Shown piece after piece: positions 43,662 through 52,853 of a DNA stretch of 64,000 bases. Both the position numbers and the translations under genes were made by a program. Below the pieces are notes generated by a model. It saw nothing but the letters and a program-made list of their open reading frames with translations, was not told where the DNA came from and searched no databases. Every line of letters starts with the position of its first letter. The stretch's first letter is position 1. Source of the DNA: Aphanothece sacrum FPU1 (lineage in GTDB: Bacteria > Cyanobacteriota > Cyanobacteriia > Cyanobacteriales > Microcystaceae); the NCBI RefSeq assembly GCF_003864295.1, contig NZ_BDQK01000016.1, positions 282,996 through 346,995 of the forward strand, read 5' to 3'.

Positions 43662-43985
43662 ATGAATCAAGACATTGACTTTTATCCTAGTAGTGGAAAT
43701 ATTTTTGAAGACTTAGGCTTTGAAAATGCTGATGAAATGTTAGCGAAAGCTGAATTAATTAGACAAATAACGATAATTATTCAGCAAAGAAAATTAACAG
43801 ATGAAGAAGTTGCTACATTATTGAAAATAGAAACTTCTCAAGTCGTGGAATTAGTAAAAGGAAAACTATTAAAGTTTTCTACTGATAACTTAATTCGATT
43901 CTTGACAGCTTTGGGTAAGGACGTAGAAATTGTCGTAAAAAATACCCCATCTGTCTCAGGAAAAGTCACTGTTACTAATACATAA
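43662..43985 (+). CDS. HigA-type XRE antitoxin (orphan)
   Basis: 107 residues. The core ADEMLAKAELIRQITIIIQQRKL, then TDEEVATLLKIETSQVVELVKGKL is the helix-turn-helix of XRE/HTH_37 antitoxins, and FSTDNLIRFLTALGKDVEIVVK ends the domain. GAAGGAGAAATT precedes the start. Its toxin gene upstream is only a fragment, so it is an orphan that might now act as a regulator only. Confidence 0.85.
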   Translation: MNQDIDFYPSSGNIFEDLGFENADEMLAKAELIRQITIIIQQRKLTDEEVATLLKIETSQVVELVKGKLLKFSTDNLIRFLTALGKDVEIVVKNTPSVSGKVTVTNT

Positions 43986-44064
43986 TTTTCCTTTATATTA
44001 AGTTAACAATGACACGCAATAAAGAGTTTGAAAATTCTAAAATTGGAGATAAAGTAAAACCTAT

Positions 44065-44286
44065 CTAGAGTAAATTAATAAATGCTTCTATGCTCAAATC
44101 AGCATCTCGAATGATAGCTCTTAATGTACCTTTAGCTAGTTCTTTATGATCGGGAATAACAACTTGTGCAAAAGGTTCATCTCTCCTCAAAATAACATGA
44201 CTGCTTTCTCTTCGCTTTTCATAGAAACCGACTTTGCTAAGAGTTTTTATACAATCTTTTCCAGAAATATTTGGAAGTTTACTCAT
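44065..44286 (-). CDS. HicA-family toxin
   Basis: 73 residues with the HicA pattern ISGKDCIKTLSKVGFYEKRRESSHVILRRD, then VVIPDHKELAKGTLRAIIRDADLS; catalytic His in SSHVIL. It is the second gene of a HicB-HicA pair, overlapping HicB by 4 bases (ATGA). The predicted activity is mRNA cleavage. Complete. Confidence 0.88.
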   Translation of the reverse strand: MSKLPNISGKDCIKTLSKVGFYEKRRESSHVILRRDEPFAQVVIPDHKELAKGTLRAIIRDADLSIEAFINLL

Positions 44287-44489
44287 ACAACAACCAGAAA
44301 TGTTTCAAAATTTTCTTCTGGAATAGGCAAACCATCTTCTTCTAAAGCACTAATATAACCTGAAATAGCTTCTTTAATATTAGTAAGAGCTTCTTCTTTG
44401 GTTTTACCTTGACTCAGGCAACCTTTGAGACTTGGACATTCAACAATCCAGTAACCATCTTCATCTCGGTATAAAATAACTTGTCTCAT
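44283..44489 (-). CDS. HicB-family antitoxin
   Basis: 68 residues: VILYRDEDGYWIVECPSLKGCLSQGKT, then EEALTNIKEAISGYISALEEDG. This is the short HicB form without a separate DNA-binding domain. It is first in the pair with HicA (44065-44286), the reverse of the order in the other two HicAB pairs in this window. Confidence 0.88.
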   Translation of the reverse strand: MRQVILYRDEDGYWIVECPSLKGCLSQGKTKEEALTNIKEAISGYISALEEDGLPIPEENFETFLVVV

Positions 44490-44595
44490 ATTAGTAATTG
44501 TTTAAAGAAGTTCAAGAAGTTAGTAAAACTATCCCTAGTCAGAACCAAAGTTTTTTCTGCTAAACTAGAATTAATTATAACACTTTTAAATTCTT

Positions 44596-44685
44596 ATGAC
44601 TCAAGTAACCCTATCTCAAGATATTATCACAGGTATTACCAAACTTGCGAATCAATTGAAAATTATTAAAATTACAATAATGTAA
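44596..44685 (+). other. Short ORF, possibly a gene remnant
   Basis: ATG opens 29 codons, MTQVTLSQDIITGITKLANQ, then LKIIKITIM. The start looks like that of a small antitoxin, but the frame ends early. The stretch 44490-44760 otherwise shows nothing I can name. Confidence 0.25.
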
Positions 44686-44760
44686 ATAATACACATCATT
44701 ACTCGCAAGTGTAAAAATTTAGAAGATCAAAATATAATATAATAAAGAGAAATAATAACT

Positions 44761-44808
44761 GAGGATGTGTTACCTGATTTCGTCTTAAATTTAGAATTAA
44801 TTTGGTAA
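44761..44808 (+). pseudogene. Tail fragment of an Uma2 gene
   Basis: Sixteen codons in frame, EDVLPDFVLNLELIW-stop, match the end of the intact Uma2 protein that follows (NGFVLDLELIW-stop at 45409). It lies 25 bases before that gene's ATG. It is the second case in this window of an Uma2 tail fragment directly upstream of an intact paralogue. Confidence 0.6.
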
Positions 44809-44833
44809 ATTAGTAAATTATGGAGTAAATCAT

Positions 44834-45409
44834 ATGGTTAATACAGTACAATTAAATCTTAATGTTTTTGAGTTAACGGATGAAAAGTTCTATCAAATTT
44901 GTCAAGATAATCGAGATTTACGGTTTGAAAAAAATGCACAAGGTTACTTAATTATTATGTCACCTACAGGAGATGAAACCAGTTATCGAAATGGACGCTT
45001 GACACAACAATTATTTAACTGGTCAGATCAAGATCAAAGAGGAATACCTTTTGATTCTTCCGCAGGATTTATTCTTCCTAATGGCGCAACTCGTTCTCCT
45101 GATGCTGCTTGGATACCCTTGGAAAAATGGAATAAAATTGACCGTCACAAACGCGAAAAATTTAGTCCTATTTGTCCTGATTTTGTCATTGAATTACGTT
45201 CCCCTAGTGATAATTTAAAACCCTTACAAGAGAAGATGAAAGAGTATATAGAAAATGGAACAAGATTAGGCTGGTTAATCAATCGTCAAGATAGACAAGT
45301 TGAAATTTATCGACAAGAAAAAGAAGTGGAAATATTAGATAATCCTAATAGTTTATCCGGTGCAGATATTTTAAATGGGTTTGTGTTAGATTTAGAATTG
45401 ATTTGGTAA
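44834..45409 (+). CDS. Uma2 family restriction-endonuclease-like protein
   Basis: 191 residues with the fold motifs LRFEKNAQGYLIIMSPTGDETS, then ATRSPDAAWIPLEKW, CPDFVIELRSPSDN and GTRLGWLINRQDRQVEIYR. It ends FVLDLELIW. The role of the family is unknown. TGGAGTAAATC lies ahead of ATG 44834. It converges on fni. Confidence 0.88.
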   Translation: MVNTVQLNLNVFELTDEKFYQICQDNRDLRFEKNAQGYLIIMSPTGDETSYRNGRLTQQLFNWSDQDQRGIPFDSSAGFILPNGATRSPDAAWIPLEKWNKIDRHKREKFSPICPDFVIELRSPSDNLKPLQEKMKEYIENGTRLGWLINRQDRQVEIYRQEKEVEILDNPNSLSGADILNGFVLDLELIW

Positions 45410-45448
45410 GTAATAAATAGTATAATCTCATCCTATTTAATGAACATT

Positions 45449-46540
45449 TTAGCGATATTTTGGGGTAATAATCTCCCAAGTATCGGCGCGACGTAAACAG
45501 GTTTGTTGTAACTCATTTAAAGTAGATGAACCTGTACAAAAAGCCGCAATTTTTAACTCTTCAAGGAGAATAGCAAACTTTTCGTAAACCGCTTGAGATT
45601 GATAGGTTGCCGCTTCTAATAAAGGGGCCGCACTACCCACTAAAGTAGCCCCTAAAACAATAGCTTTAGCCGCATCTAAACCGCTACGAATGCCCCCACT
45701 AGCAAAAATGGGTAATTCTCCCACCTCTTGCCGTACTTCCATCAAAGATAGGGCGGTAGGAATACCCCAACCAGCAAAACAATGGGCAATTTTGCGACGA
45801 CGAGGCTCATTTTGTCGATAAGCTTCCACTTCACTCCAACTGGTTCCCCCTGCACCTGCAATATCTATCGCTGCGATGCCACAATCAGCCAGACGACGCG
45901 CTACACTGCCACTGATACCATTACCAACTTCTTTGGCAATGACGGGAACCTCTAACTGAGTGGCAAGGGTTTCAATTTTTTGATACAATCCCTTCCAATT
46001 GCGATCGCCTTCTGCTTGAACCGCTTCCTGTAAAGGGTTAAGATGGAGAATCAAGGCATCCGCTTCGATCATCTCTACCGCTCGTCGCGCTTGTTCAAGA
46101 CCATAACCATAGTTTAGCTGAACGGCTCCTAGATTAGCAAACAAGAGAATATCGGGGGCAACTTGACGAATTTTATAAGTTTGACCCAAATTTGGCTGTT
46201 CAATACCTGCCCGTTGTGAACCTACCCCCATAGCAATGCCCAAAGCTTGCGCGGCTTCTGCTAAATTTAAATTAATGGTGTGAGCCTGTTGTGTCCCCCC
46301 TGTCATGCTACTGATGAGCAATGGAGCTTGTAATTTTCTGCCCCAAAGCTGTAAACTAAGGTCAACTTCATCAAGATCGATTTCCGGTAAGGCTGTATGT
46401 TCTAAGAAAAATCGCTCAAACCCTGTGGTGACTCCTTTACTCCCCACATCTTCTTGCAGTACAATTTTAATGTGGTCAGATTTTCGGGTTTCTGTGACGC
46501 TAGATAAGTTAATTTGAGCTTCATTTAATTGGGGGGACAT
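45449..46540 (-). CDS. fni: Type 2 isopentenyl-diphosphate delta-isomerase
   Basis: The FMN-dependent IDI-2 interconverts IPP and DMAPP, which feed carotenoid, phytol and hopanoid synthesis. The family motifs are present: TRKSDHIKIVLQEDV at the N-terminus, LLISSMTGGTQQAHTIN, VGSQRAGIE, VPVIAKEVGNGIS and IFASGGIRSGLDAAKAIVLGA of the TIM barrel with its FMN phosphate site. The 363-residue length is complete. It is transcribed alone. Confidence 0.95.
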   Translation of the reverse strand: MSPQLNEAQINLSSVTETRKSDHIKIVLQEDVGSKGVTTGFERFFLEHTALPEIDLDEVDLSLQLWGRKLQAPLLISSMTGGTQQAHTINLNLAEAAQALGIAMGVGSQRAGIEQPNLGQTYKIRQVAPDILLFANLGAVQLNYGYGLEQARRAVEMIEADALILHLNPLQEAVQAEGDRNWKGLYQKIETLATQLEVPVIAKEVGNGISGSVARRLADCGIAAIDIAGAGGTSWSEVEAYRQNEPRRRKIAHCFAGWGIPTALSLMEVRQEVGELPIFASGGIRSGLDAAKAIVLGATLVGSAAPLLEAATYQSQAVYEKFAILLEELKIAAFCTGSSTLNELQQTCLRRADTWEIITPKYR

Positions 46541-46738
46541 AGCTGATACTTGGGAATAGTGAACAATTTTTCAATAATCTTTTTTAAACTATTTTGCACT
46601 AAGATTTAAAATTTATCTACTTAATATTTGATAACATGGGTTTTAATCACAACTTAAATTTAGTTTAATGTTATTATTATATCACAAATATTATTTTAAA
46701 TATTAATTTATTATTGTTATTTTTGAGACATATATAAC

Positions 46739-49700
46739 ATGGAAATTCTCCCAGGTATTAATAAGTTACGTCAACTTAATCAAATTAATGTACAAAATAA
46801 TTGGTTAGCTACTTCAGAAGATATAGATCTAAACTCAATTAATTTTGATAAATTAGAATTAATTCAACCTAATGATCAAGGATATTTGACTTGGGAAGCC
46901 GGACATAAAGTTAAATGGTTCGTCCAAAAAATACTTATTCCTGAGCATTTACAAGGCTATCCTTTAGGGGGAATGATATTAAGATTATCTTTAGCTTGGT
47001 GGGCCGAAGATGCTCAAATTTTTGTCAATGGCCAATTAGTTCAAGCAGGAGATTTATTTGATTCTTCAGCTAGAATTTTATTAACTTCTTCGGTTCGACC
47101 AGGACAAGAAATTATTGTCACTTTACGGTTAATTAGTCCGGGTCATGATATTGGAGGTTTGATGCGTTCTCTTTTAATTTATGAAAGAGATTCCCATATT
47201 GATCCTGGTTTTGTAGCTGATGAATTAACTATATTATACAATTATTTAACTACATTTGAATCTAATAATTTAACTTATTTAGAAGATTCCCTTAATCAAA
47301 TTGAGTGGGAAATAGTGGGGGATGCTCATAAATTTGATAGTTGTTTAATGAAAATACGTCAAACATTAGAACCTTTAGGAAATAAGATTAAACAGCGTAA
47401 TTTTAATATACTAGGTCATGCCCATTTAGATATGGCTTGGTTATGGACAGTTTCTGAAACTTGGGAAGTGGCCGAGCGTACATTTAATTCAGTTATTAAC
47501 TTACAAAAAGATTTTTCTTATCTCACATTTGGTCATACAACCTCTGTTCTTTATGCTTGGATAGAAAAACATCGTCCTCAGCTTTTTCAGCAGATTCAAG
47601 CTTCATATAAAGCAGGTACATGGGAAGTTTTGGGGGGGATGTGGGTCGAACCAGAGGTTAATTTAGTCTCAGGAGAATCTTTAGTAAGACAATTACTTTA
47701 TGGGCAAAATTATCTTAAAGAAAAATTTGATCAGATAACAAAAGTTGCTTGGTTGCCCGATAGTTTTGGTTTTTCATGGCAACTTCCCCAACTTTTTAAA
47801 CAAAGTGGAATTGAGTATTTTGTTACAGGTAAACTTCACTGGAATAATAGTTTTAAATTCCCTCATGGTGTCTTTTGGTGGCAGTCTCCTGACGGCACAA
47901 AACTATTAACTTTGATGTCTCCTCCTAATGTAGCTGGTGTGATGGATACTAATCCAATTACCATGACTAATTATAGTGTTCAATGGGAACAACAAACAGG
48001 GTTAAAAGAAATATTTTGGATTCCAGGAATAGGGGATCATGGTGGTGGCCCAACCCGTGATATGTTAGAAGTTAGTCAACGTTGGCAACAGTCTCCTTTC
48101 TTCCCTAAAGTTGAGTTTGTAACTGCTAAAAATTATTTAGATAAAGTCGCTAATCTCATTGATAAAAGTTTGGATGTTCCTGTTTGGAATGATGAACTAT
48201 ATTTAGATTTACATCGAGGTTGTTATACCAGTCATGCTGATCAAAAATATTTTAATCGTCGTAGTGAAGAATTATTATATAAAGCTGAATTATGGTCATC
48301 TTTAGCAACAATTATACAAGGAAAATCAGGAAATAATAATAAGCAAGAAAAAATAGAATATGCTTGGAAAAAAGTTTTATTTAATCAATTTCATGATATT
48401 TTACCAGGTACTTCAATTACAGATGTTTTTGTAGAAGCAAATGAAGATTGGCAAGAAGTTGAAAAAATCGGCACAGAAATATTAGAAGATGCTTTACAAA
48501 ACATTATTTCTCACATATCTTTTCCTTCTCCTCCTCATATAAATAGTCAACCTATTGTTATTTTTAATCACTTAAACTGGCAAAGATCAGAAGTTGTAGA
48601 AATTCCTATTACAGATAATAATGTACAAGTTTATGATCTCGAAGGAAATCAATTAATCCCTCAAATATCTCATGATAATAAACTACTATTTTTAGCCCAA
48701 AATATTCCTGCTATTGGTTATCGAGTCTATTGGTTATCTAATAAATTAAATTATTCACCAAATCAGACATTATATACTGAAAATAAATATGTTTTACAAA
48801 ATGAATATTTAATCGTTAAGATTAATTCACAAACCGGAAATATTGATAGTATTTATGATATAAAAAACCAACGAGAAATTTTACAAGGAATTGGTAATGA
48901 ACTGCAAAGTTTTAGAGATAAAGGTCAATACTGGGACGCTTGGAATATTGATCCTGAATATCATAAATATGCTTTGCCTGATACGGAATTAAAATCTATT
49001 GAAACCTTAGAAAGTGGGCCAATTAGATGGCGAGTTCGTGTTATTAAACAATTAGGTAAATCAGAATTTTGTCAAGATTATATTTTACAAATTAATTCAC
49101 CCATTTTAACTATTAAAAATCAAGTAAACTGGCAAGAAAAGTATGTTTTAGTTAAAGCATCTTTTCTCTTAAACTTAACAGGTGATTATACAACTTATGA
49201 GATTCCTTTTGCAGCTATTGAACGCACAAATTTACCTCAAACACCAGAAGAATCTGCCAAATGGGAGGTTCCTGCTTTAAGATGGGCAGATTTAACCGAT
49301 AATTCAGGAGACTATGGGGTAAGCTTGTTAAATGACTGTAAATATGGCTATGATAGTCAAAGCGATCGCCTACGACTGACTTTATTAAAAAGTCCTCGTT
49401 GGCCAGACCCTACTTGTGATCAAGGCATTCACTATTTTACTTATGGTATTTATCCCCATCAAGGTAATTGGAAAGAGGCAAAAACTGTACAACGAGGTTA
49501 TGAATTAAATCTTCCTTTACAGGTAGTTTTTCCTAATAAGAAACTCTCAAAAATTACTCAATTACCGCCTGTAGCACAACTTCTCAATATTTTAGATGAT
49601 AATCTGATATTGTCAGCCTTTAAACCCTCTGAAAATCAAGCTAATTGTTGGATTTTACGATGTTATGAATCACAAGGGAAACCCGCTAAACTATGTTTAG

Positions 49701-49819
49701 AAAGCGATTTAAACTTACAAGTAACACATCCAGTTAATATTTTAGAGAACTCTGTACCTGAATTTTCTCAAATTGAACCTTGGAAAATTGTCAGTTTTTC
49801 TGTTAACATTATTAAGTAG
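46739..49819 (+). CDS. GH38-family alpha-mannosidase
   Basis: A 1026-residue glycosidase. The zinc-binding motif HAHLD (H227, H229, D231) is followed by MAWLWTVSETWEVAERTF. The catalytic nucleophile D341 lies in WLPDSFGFSWQLPQL, and GIGDHGGGPTRDML and DELYLDLHRGCYTSHADQK carry further active-site residues. The C-terminal beta-sandwiches include PDPTCDQGIHYFTYGIYPH. There is no signal peptide, so it should act in the cytoplasm, on mannosides or glycogen-type oligosaccharides not known here. It is monocistronic. Confidence 0.93.
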   Translation: MEILPGINKLRQLNQINVQNNWLATSEDIDLNSINFDKLELIQPNDQGYLTWEAGHKVKWFVQKILIPEHLQGYPLGGMILRLSLAWWAEDAQIFVNGQLVQAGDLFDSSARILLTSSVRPGQEIIVTLRLISPGHDIGGLMRSLLIYERDSHIDPGFVADELTILYNYLTTFESNNLTYLEDSLNQIEWEIVGDAHKFDSCLMKIRQTLEPLGNKIKQRNFNILGHAHLDMAWLWTVSETWEVAERTFNSVINLQKDFSYLTFGHTTSVLYAWIEKHRPQLFQQIQASYKAGTWEVLGGMWVEPEVNLVSGESLVRQLLYGQNYLKEKFDQITKVAWLPDSFGFSWQLPQLFKQSGIEYFVTGKLHWNNSFKFPHGVFWWQSPDGTKLLTLMSPPNVAGVMDTNPITMTNYSVQWEQQTGLKEIFWIPGIGDHGGGPTRDMLEVSQRWQQSPFFPKVEFVTAKNYLDKVANLIDKSLDVPVWNDELYLDLHRGCYTSHADQKYFNRRSEELLYKAELWSSLATIIQGKSGNNNKQEKIEYAWKKVLFNQFHDILPGTSITDVFVEANEDWQEVEKIGTEILEDALQNIISHISFPSPPHINSQPIVIFNHLNWQRSEVVEIPITDNNVQVYDLEGNQLIPQISHDNKLLFLAQNIPAIGYRVYWLSNKLNYSPNQTLYTENKYVLQNEYLIVKINSQTGNIDSIYDIKNQREILQGIGNELQSFRDKGQYWDAWNIDPEYHKYALPDTELKSIETLESGPIRWRVRVIKQLGKSEFCQDYILQINSPILTIKNQVNWQEKYVLVKASFLLNLTGDYTTYEIPFAAIERTNLPQTPEESAKWEVPALRWADLTDNSGDYGVSLLNDCKYGYDSQSDRLRLTLLKSPRWPDPTCDQGIHYFTYGIYPHQGNWKEAKTVQRGYELNLPLQVVFPNKKLSKITQLPPVAQLLNILDDNLILSAFKPSENQANCWILRCYESQGKPAKLCLESDLNLQVTHPVNILENSVPEFSQIEPWKIVSFSVNIIK

Positions 49820-49884
49820 ATATCATTTCCCTTTGAGATATGGATGTGGAACGGGCATTTTGCCTGTGTCACAATTTTTAACAT

Positions 49885-49953
49885 GGTGGGTTACGACGCG
49901 CCCTAAAACTTATTAGTTTTCCCTCGAAATCGTTGCCGCGTCTAACCCACCCT
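49885..49953. repeat. GTGGGTTACGACGCG inverted-repeat element, copy 3
   Basis: GGTGGGTTACGACGCGCCC ... CGCGTCTAACCCACCCTA, 69 bases, with TTATTAGTTTTCCCTCG inside. The closest match is copy 2 at 31428. Confidence 0.8.
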
Positions 49954-49984
49954 ACGAATCTTTTGTATTAAATATTTAAAAATT

Positions 49985-50452
49985 ATGTCTGAGAATTTTA
50001 AAAAAATTGTTATGGTTTTAGCGAGTCTTGCTTTCTTAGCTACCATGATATTTCCCTTAATGGGGTCTTTAAATAAATCCCCATCATCCTCAGAAAAAAG
50101 CAATGCAACGACGAATGAATCTGAAGACAAACAATTAAATGCGGTGGTTCAAGGATACGAAAAAGTCTTAGCTAGAGAACCCAATAATCCTACTGCTAAA
50201 CAAGGATTACAACAAGTTTTAGAAGCTTTAGTTGTAACTAAAATCAAACAAAAAGACTTAAACGGTGCGATTCCGGTGATGGAAAAATTAGTTAAAGTTG
50301 ACCCTAGTAATAGTAAATATAAAGAGATATTGACCAACATGAAACAAGAAAAATCCAAGCTAACAAACAAAATATTAGAACCTATACCTCAAGCTACACC
50401 TGAACTTATTCCTGAACCCATTCCTGAACCTGCTATCCCAACAAATCCCTAA
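49985..50452 (+). CDS. Membrane-anchored TPR-like protein, 155 residues
   Basis: A single N-terminal hydrophobic segment (IVMVLASLAFLATMIFPLMG, residues 9-28) would anchor it in the membrane. The following region has TPR-like helices (KVLAREPNNPTAKQGLQQVL and AIPVMEKLVKVDPSNSKYKEIL). The end is a proline-glutamate tail (PEPIPEPAIP). It may act as a scaffold, but the family is not identified. A conserved cyanobacterial hypothetical by its appearance. Confidence 0.6.
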   Translation: MSENFKKIVMVLASLAFLATMIFPLMGSLNKSPSSSEKSNATTNESEDKQLNAVVQGYEKVLAREPNNPTAKQGLQQVLEALVVTKIKQKDLNGAIPVMEKLVKVDPSNSKYKEILTNMKQEKSKLTNKILEPIPQATPELIPEPIPEPAIPTNP

Positions 50453-50485
50453 TAATTGAGAGACAAAATGAATTAAATAAAATTT

Positions 50486-50606
50486 GTGGGGGCGGGTTTT
50501 TGTAGGGGCGGGTTTTTTACAGGAGTTATGATGCTCACAAAAAAGTTAGATAAACCCGCCCTATGTTCCCTGATGCTCACAAAAAAGTTAGATAAACCCG
50601 CCCCCT
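50486..50606. repeat. GGGGCGGGTTT inverted-repeat element, locus D
   Basis: Two direct units (TGGGGGCGGGTTTTTGT, AGGGGCGGGTTTTTTACA) followed by two inverted units (TGATGCTCACAAAAAAGTTA + GATAAACCCGCCC). The orientation is reversed relative to locus B. Confidence 0.8.
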
Positions 50607-50640
50607 AAAAGTCATGGCGGTTGCTATATGACCCAAAAAA

Positions 50641-50660
50641 AAGTCCGCGTTACCGGACTT
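50641..50660 (-). terminator. Rho-independent terminator of the rpmH-khpB operon
   Basis: AAGTCCG/CGGACTT stem with a 6-nt loop; on the reverse strand it is followed by TTTTTTGGG. It lies 30 bases after the khpB stop. Confidence 0.75.
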
Positions 50661-50689
50661 ATCAAAATTAATAATTAGGGTTTTTGCCT

Positions 50690-51178
50690 TTATCTAGGTT
50701 TAATAACCAACCGTCTATCAGGTTCTTGACCCCGACTTTCTGTCTCTAAATCAGGAGAATCCTGCAAAAACGAATGAATTTGACGACGTTCAGCCGAAGA
50801 CAGAGAAGACATTTCTATTTCTCGGCCCGTCTGACGAACTTGTTGAGCAATCTGTTGCACCCAAATTTTCAGTTCTTCCTGACGCTTGAGACGATAACCG
50901 CACAATTCAACCGTAAATCCCTGTTGTTCAGAAGAATCTACACTTAAATTAATTAAAGTATTAGCAAGATACTGTATAGCATCAAGACCTTCCCCTCCAT
51001 TACCCAATAAAAGGGCAATCTGTTCCGGTTTCAGTTGGTTATCATTAATTATTAACCAACACTCATCAGAGTCCGAGAGTCCATTGCTGCGATAGTCTAG
51101 CTTAACCTCTGCCGGAAGACCCATCAATTTTAGTAGAGTTTCTAGCCACTCTTTACCTGGCTTCCCTTGTTGCTCCAT
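50690..51178 (-). CDS. khpB: Jag/KhpB-type R3H RNA-binding protein
   Basis: 162 residues with a KH-like domain (ALLLGNGGEGLDAIQYLANTLIN) and an R3H domain (SAERRQIHSFLQDSPDLETESRGQ with the R-x3-H core). Partner KhpA is not in the window. In other bacteria the pair binds RNA and affects cell envelope synthesis. The N-terminal Jag domain is absent, as expected for the cyanobacterial form. It closes the rpmH-rnpA-PH-yidC-khpB cluster, 33 bases after yidC. Confidence 0.85.
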   Translation of the reverse strand: MEQQGKPGKEWLETLLKLMGLPAEVKLDYRSNGLSDSDECWLIINDNQLKPEQIALLLGNGGEGLDAIQYLANTLINLSVDSSEQQGFTVELCGYRLKRQEELKIWVQQIAQQVRQTGREIEMSSLSSAERRQIHSFLQDSPDLETESRGQEPDRRLVIKPR

Positions 51179-51211
51179 TTTTACGACTTTGACCTATGTT
51201 TTAGTGAAACT

Positions 51212-52348
51212 TTAAGAGGTTTTTTCTTTTTTCTTAGAACGCTTCTCAAATGGTAAGGCTTCCTTCGCTTTTTCCGCTTTTTCTTGTTGTATCACTAATT
51301 TTTGCAAGTTTTCTGGTAAAGGTTCCCGCATCAGGATAACTGTTTGTAGAGTTTGGAAAATATTAGCCACCACGATATACATCAGAACCCCTGATGGCAA
51401 AGGAAAAAAGAGAAACATAGCACTAAAAATCACCGGAGTAATTTTATTGACCGCTTGTTGTTGTTGGGCCCCACCCCCCGAAGAACCAGACAATTCTTGG
51501 TTGATATAGATACTGATACCAAAGAATAACACCATCCCCAGAATATCCCAGTTAATGGTTCCATCGGCAGCCGTCACTCCCACTTGTCCCAAAGCTTTAA
51601 TAAAGAGGAAACCCGTATTAGCCGCAATACCTGGAATTGTGGCCTGAATAGTAGCGTCTCCAGGAATCAAAGCTTCAATCGTGCCATCTTCATTGATTTT
51701 TAGCCGTTCTGTCCCTTTAGTAACTGTAAGCTTAGGTTTTAGGTCACTATCTGGAATATTAGCCTCTAATTGTGACAGAGACTTGCCTTCAGTAGTTTGA
51801 AATTCAACCGTTGTTTTGTCTCCCACTGCCAGCTTATTGCCCCCAGGTAACAGGGCCGTAATTGGATAATGAAGACCATCACTGATGTAAATGTTACTCG
51901 GTTTAGTGGCAAACGGTTGAGGGGCAATAAGTTCAATCTGTTCTCTAGGGAGAATTTGGACATCAACCGTATAATTAATGTCAGAAAAAGGTGAACCGCG
52001 CAAAGTCGCAAACAACGCGAATAAAATCGGCATTTGTAACAGCAATGGTAAGCAACCCGCTAAAGGATTACCAAATTCCTGCATTATCTTACCCATTTCT
52101 TCCTGTTGTTTAGCCGGATCATCTTTATAGCGTTTTTGAATTTCTTCTTGTCGCTCTTTCATTAGCGGTTGAGTAATCCGCATTTTTCGCATATTGCGAA
52201 TTTGTCCCGCACTCAGAGGATATAAACCAAAGCGAATTACTAGGGTTAAGGCAATAATACCAAAACCGTAGCTAGGCACAATCCCGTAGAAAAAATCCAG
52301 GATTGGCAGCATAATATTTGTGGAAATAAATCCGACACCAAAATCCAT
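51212..52348 (-). CDS. yidC: Membrane protein insertase YidC/Oxa1/Alb3
   Basis: A 378-residue insertase. The signatures [20 protein letters not shown] (with the Arg/Lys cytosolic loop) and [20 protein letters not shown] in the first bundle lead to a lumenal domain of about 130 residues and then helices ([37 protein letters not shown]). It inserts thylakoid and plasma membrane proteins, including photosystem subunits. The C-terminus is basic ([10 protein letters not shown]). Central gene of its operon. Confidence 0.95.
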   Translation of the reverse strand: MDFGVGFISTNIMLPILDFFYGIVPSYGFGIIALTLVIRFGLYPLSAGQIRNMRKMRITQPLMKERQEEIQKRYKDDPAKQQEEMGKIMQEFGNPLAGCLPLLLQMPILFALFATLRGSPFSDINYTVDVQILPREQIELIAPQPFATKPSNIYISDGLHYPITALLPGGNKLAVGDKTTVEFQTTEGKSLSQLEANIPDSDLKPKLTVTKGTERLKINEDGTIEALIPGDATIQATIPGIAANTGFLFIKALGQVGVTAADGTINWDILGMVLFFGISIYINQELSGSSGGGAQQQQAVNKITPVIFSAMFLFFPLPSGVLMYIVVANIFQTLQTVILMREPLPENLQKLVIQQEKAEKAKEALPFEKRSKKKEKTS

Positions 52349-52460
52349 TAGTCTTAATCCAAGCTTTTCCGCTCTAAAGTGATCTATCGTCTAATTTACT
52401 CAATAATAAAAGTCAGCAAGAGATTAATGATCCTCCTGCCTCGTTTAATTTTAGAATCTA

Positions 52461-52853
52461 TTAACTGGTAATTGCGTCAATGGAACGACCCGTTTTAGCC
52501 GCCACCTTTTCAGCCATATAGTCATAAATTTCCCGAAATTGGGGAACAGCCCGCATCTCCAAACGACTTTTATCTCTGAGGGTGACAACAATATCTCCCC
52601 ACATACCAATTCCTCGTGGCATTTTGACGATCTTAACAATTTCACCATAGATAATATCAGTGCGATCGCGTCCCATCCAACCCCCAGTCACAGAAATGCG
52701 ACGGTCAGTAATCCGATAACGTAACCAGATAGCGCGAACAACCGCAGAGACAGTCAACGGTAAACAAATCACCGTAAACCCCAATAAAATATTGATGATT
52801 AAATCCCCAATGTGGGGGCCGCCTTCATAAAAGGTGTTTTCTCGTATGCCCAT
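52461..52853 (-). CDS. PH-domain membrane protein of the rnpA-yidC operon
   Basis: 130 residues. A hydrophobic segment (LIINILLGFTVICLPLTVSAVVRAI) lies near the N-terminus, then a bacterial PH-like domain (YRITDRRISVTGGWMGRDRTDIIYGEI). It is always found between rnpA and yidC in cyanobacteria. Its first 29 bases overlap the end of rnpA. Function unknown, probably related to membrane insertion. Confidence 0.8.
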   Translation of the reverse strand: MGIRENTFYEGGPHIGDLIINILLGFTVICLPLTVSAVVRAIWLRYRITDRRISVTGGWMGRDRTDIIYGEIVKIVKMPRGIGMWGDIVVTLRDKSRLEMRAVPQFREIYDYMAEKVAAKTGRSIDAITS

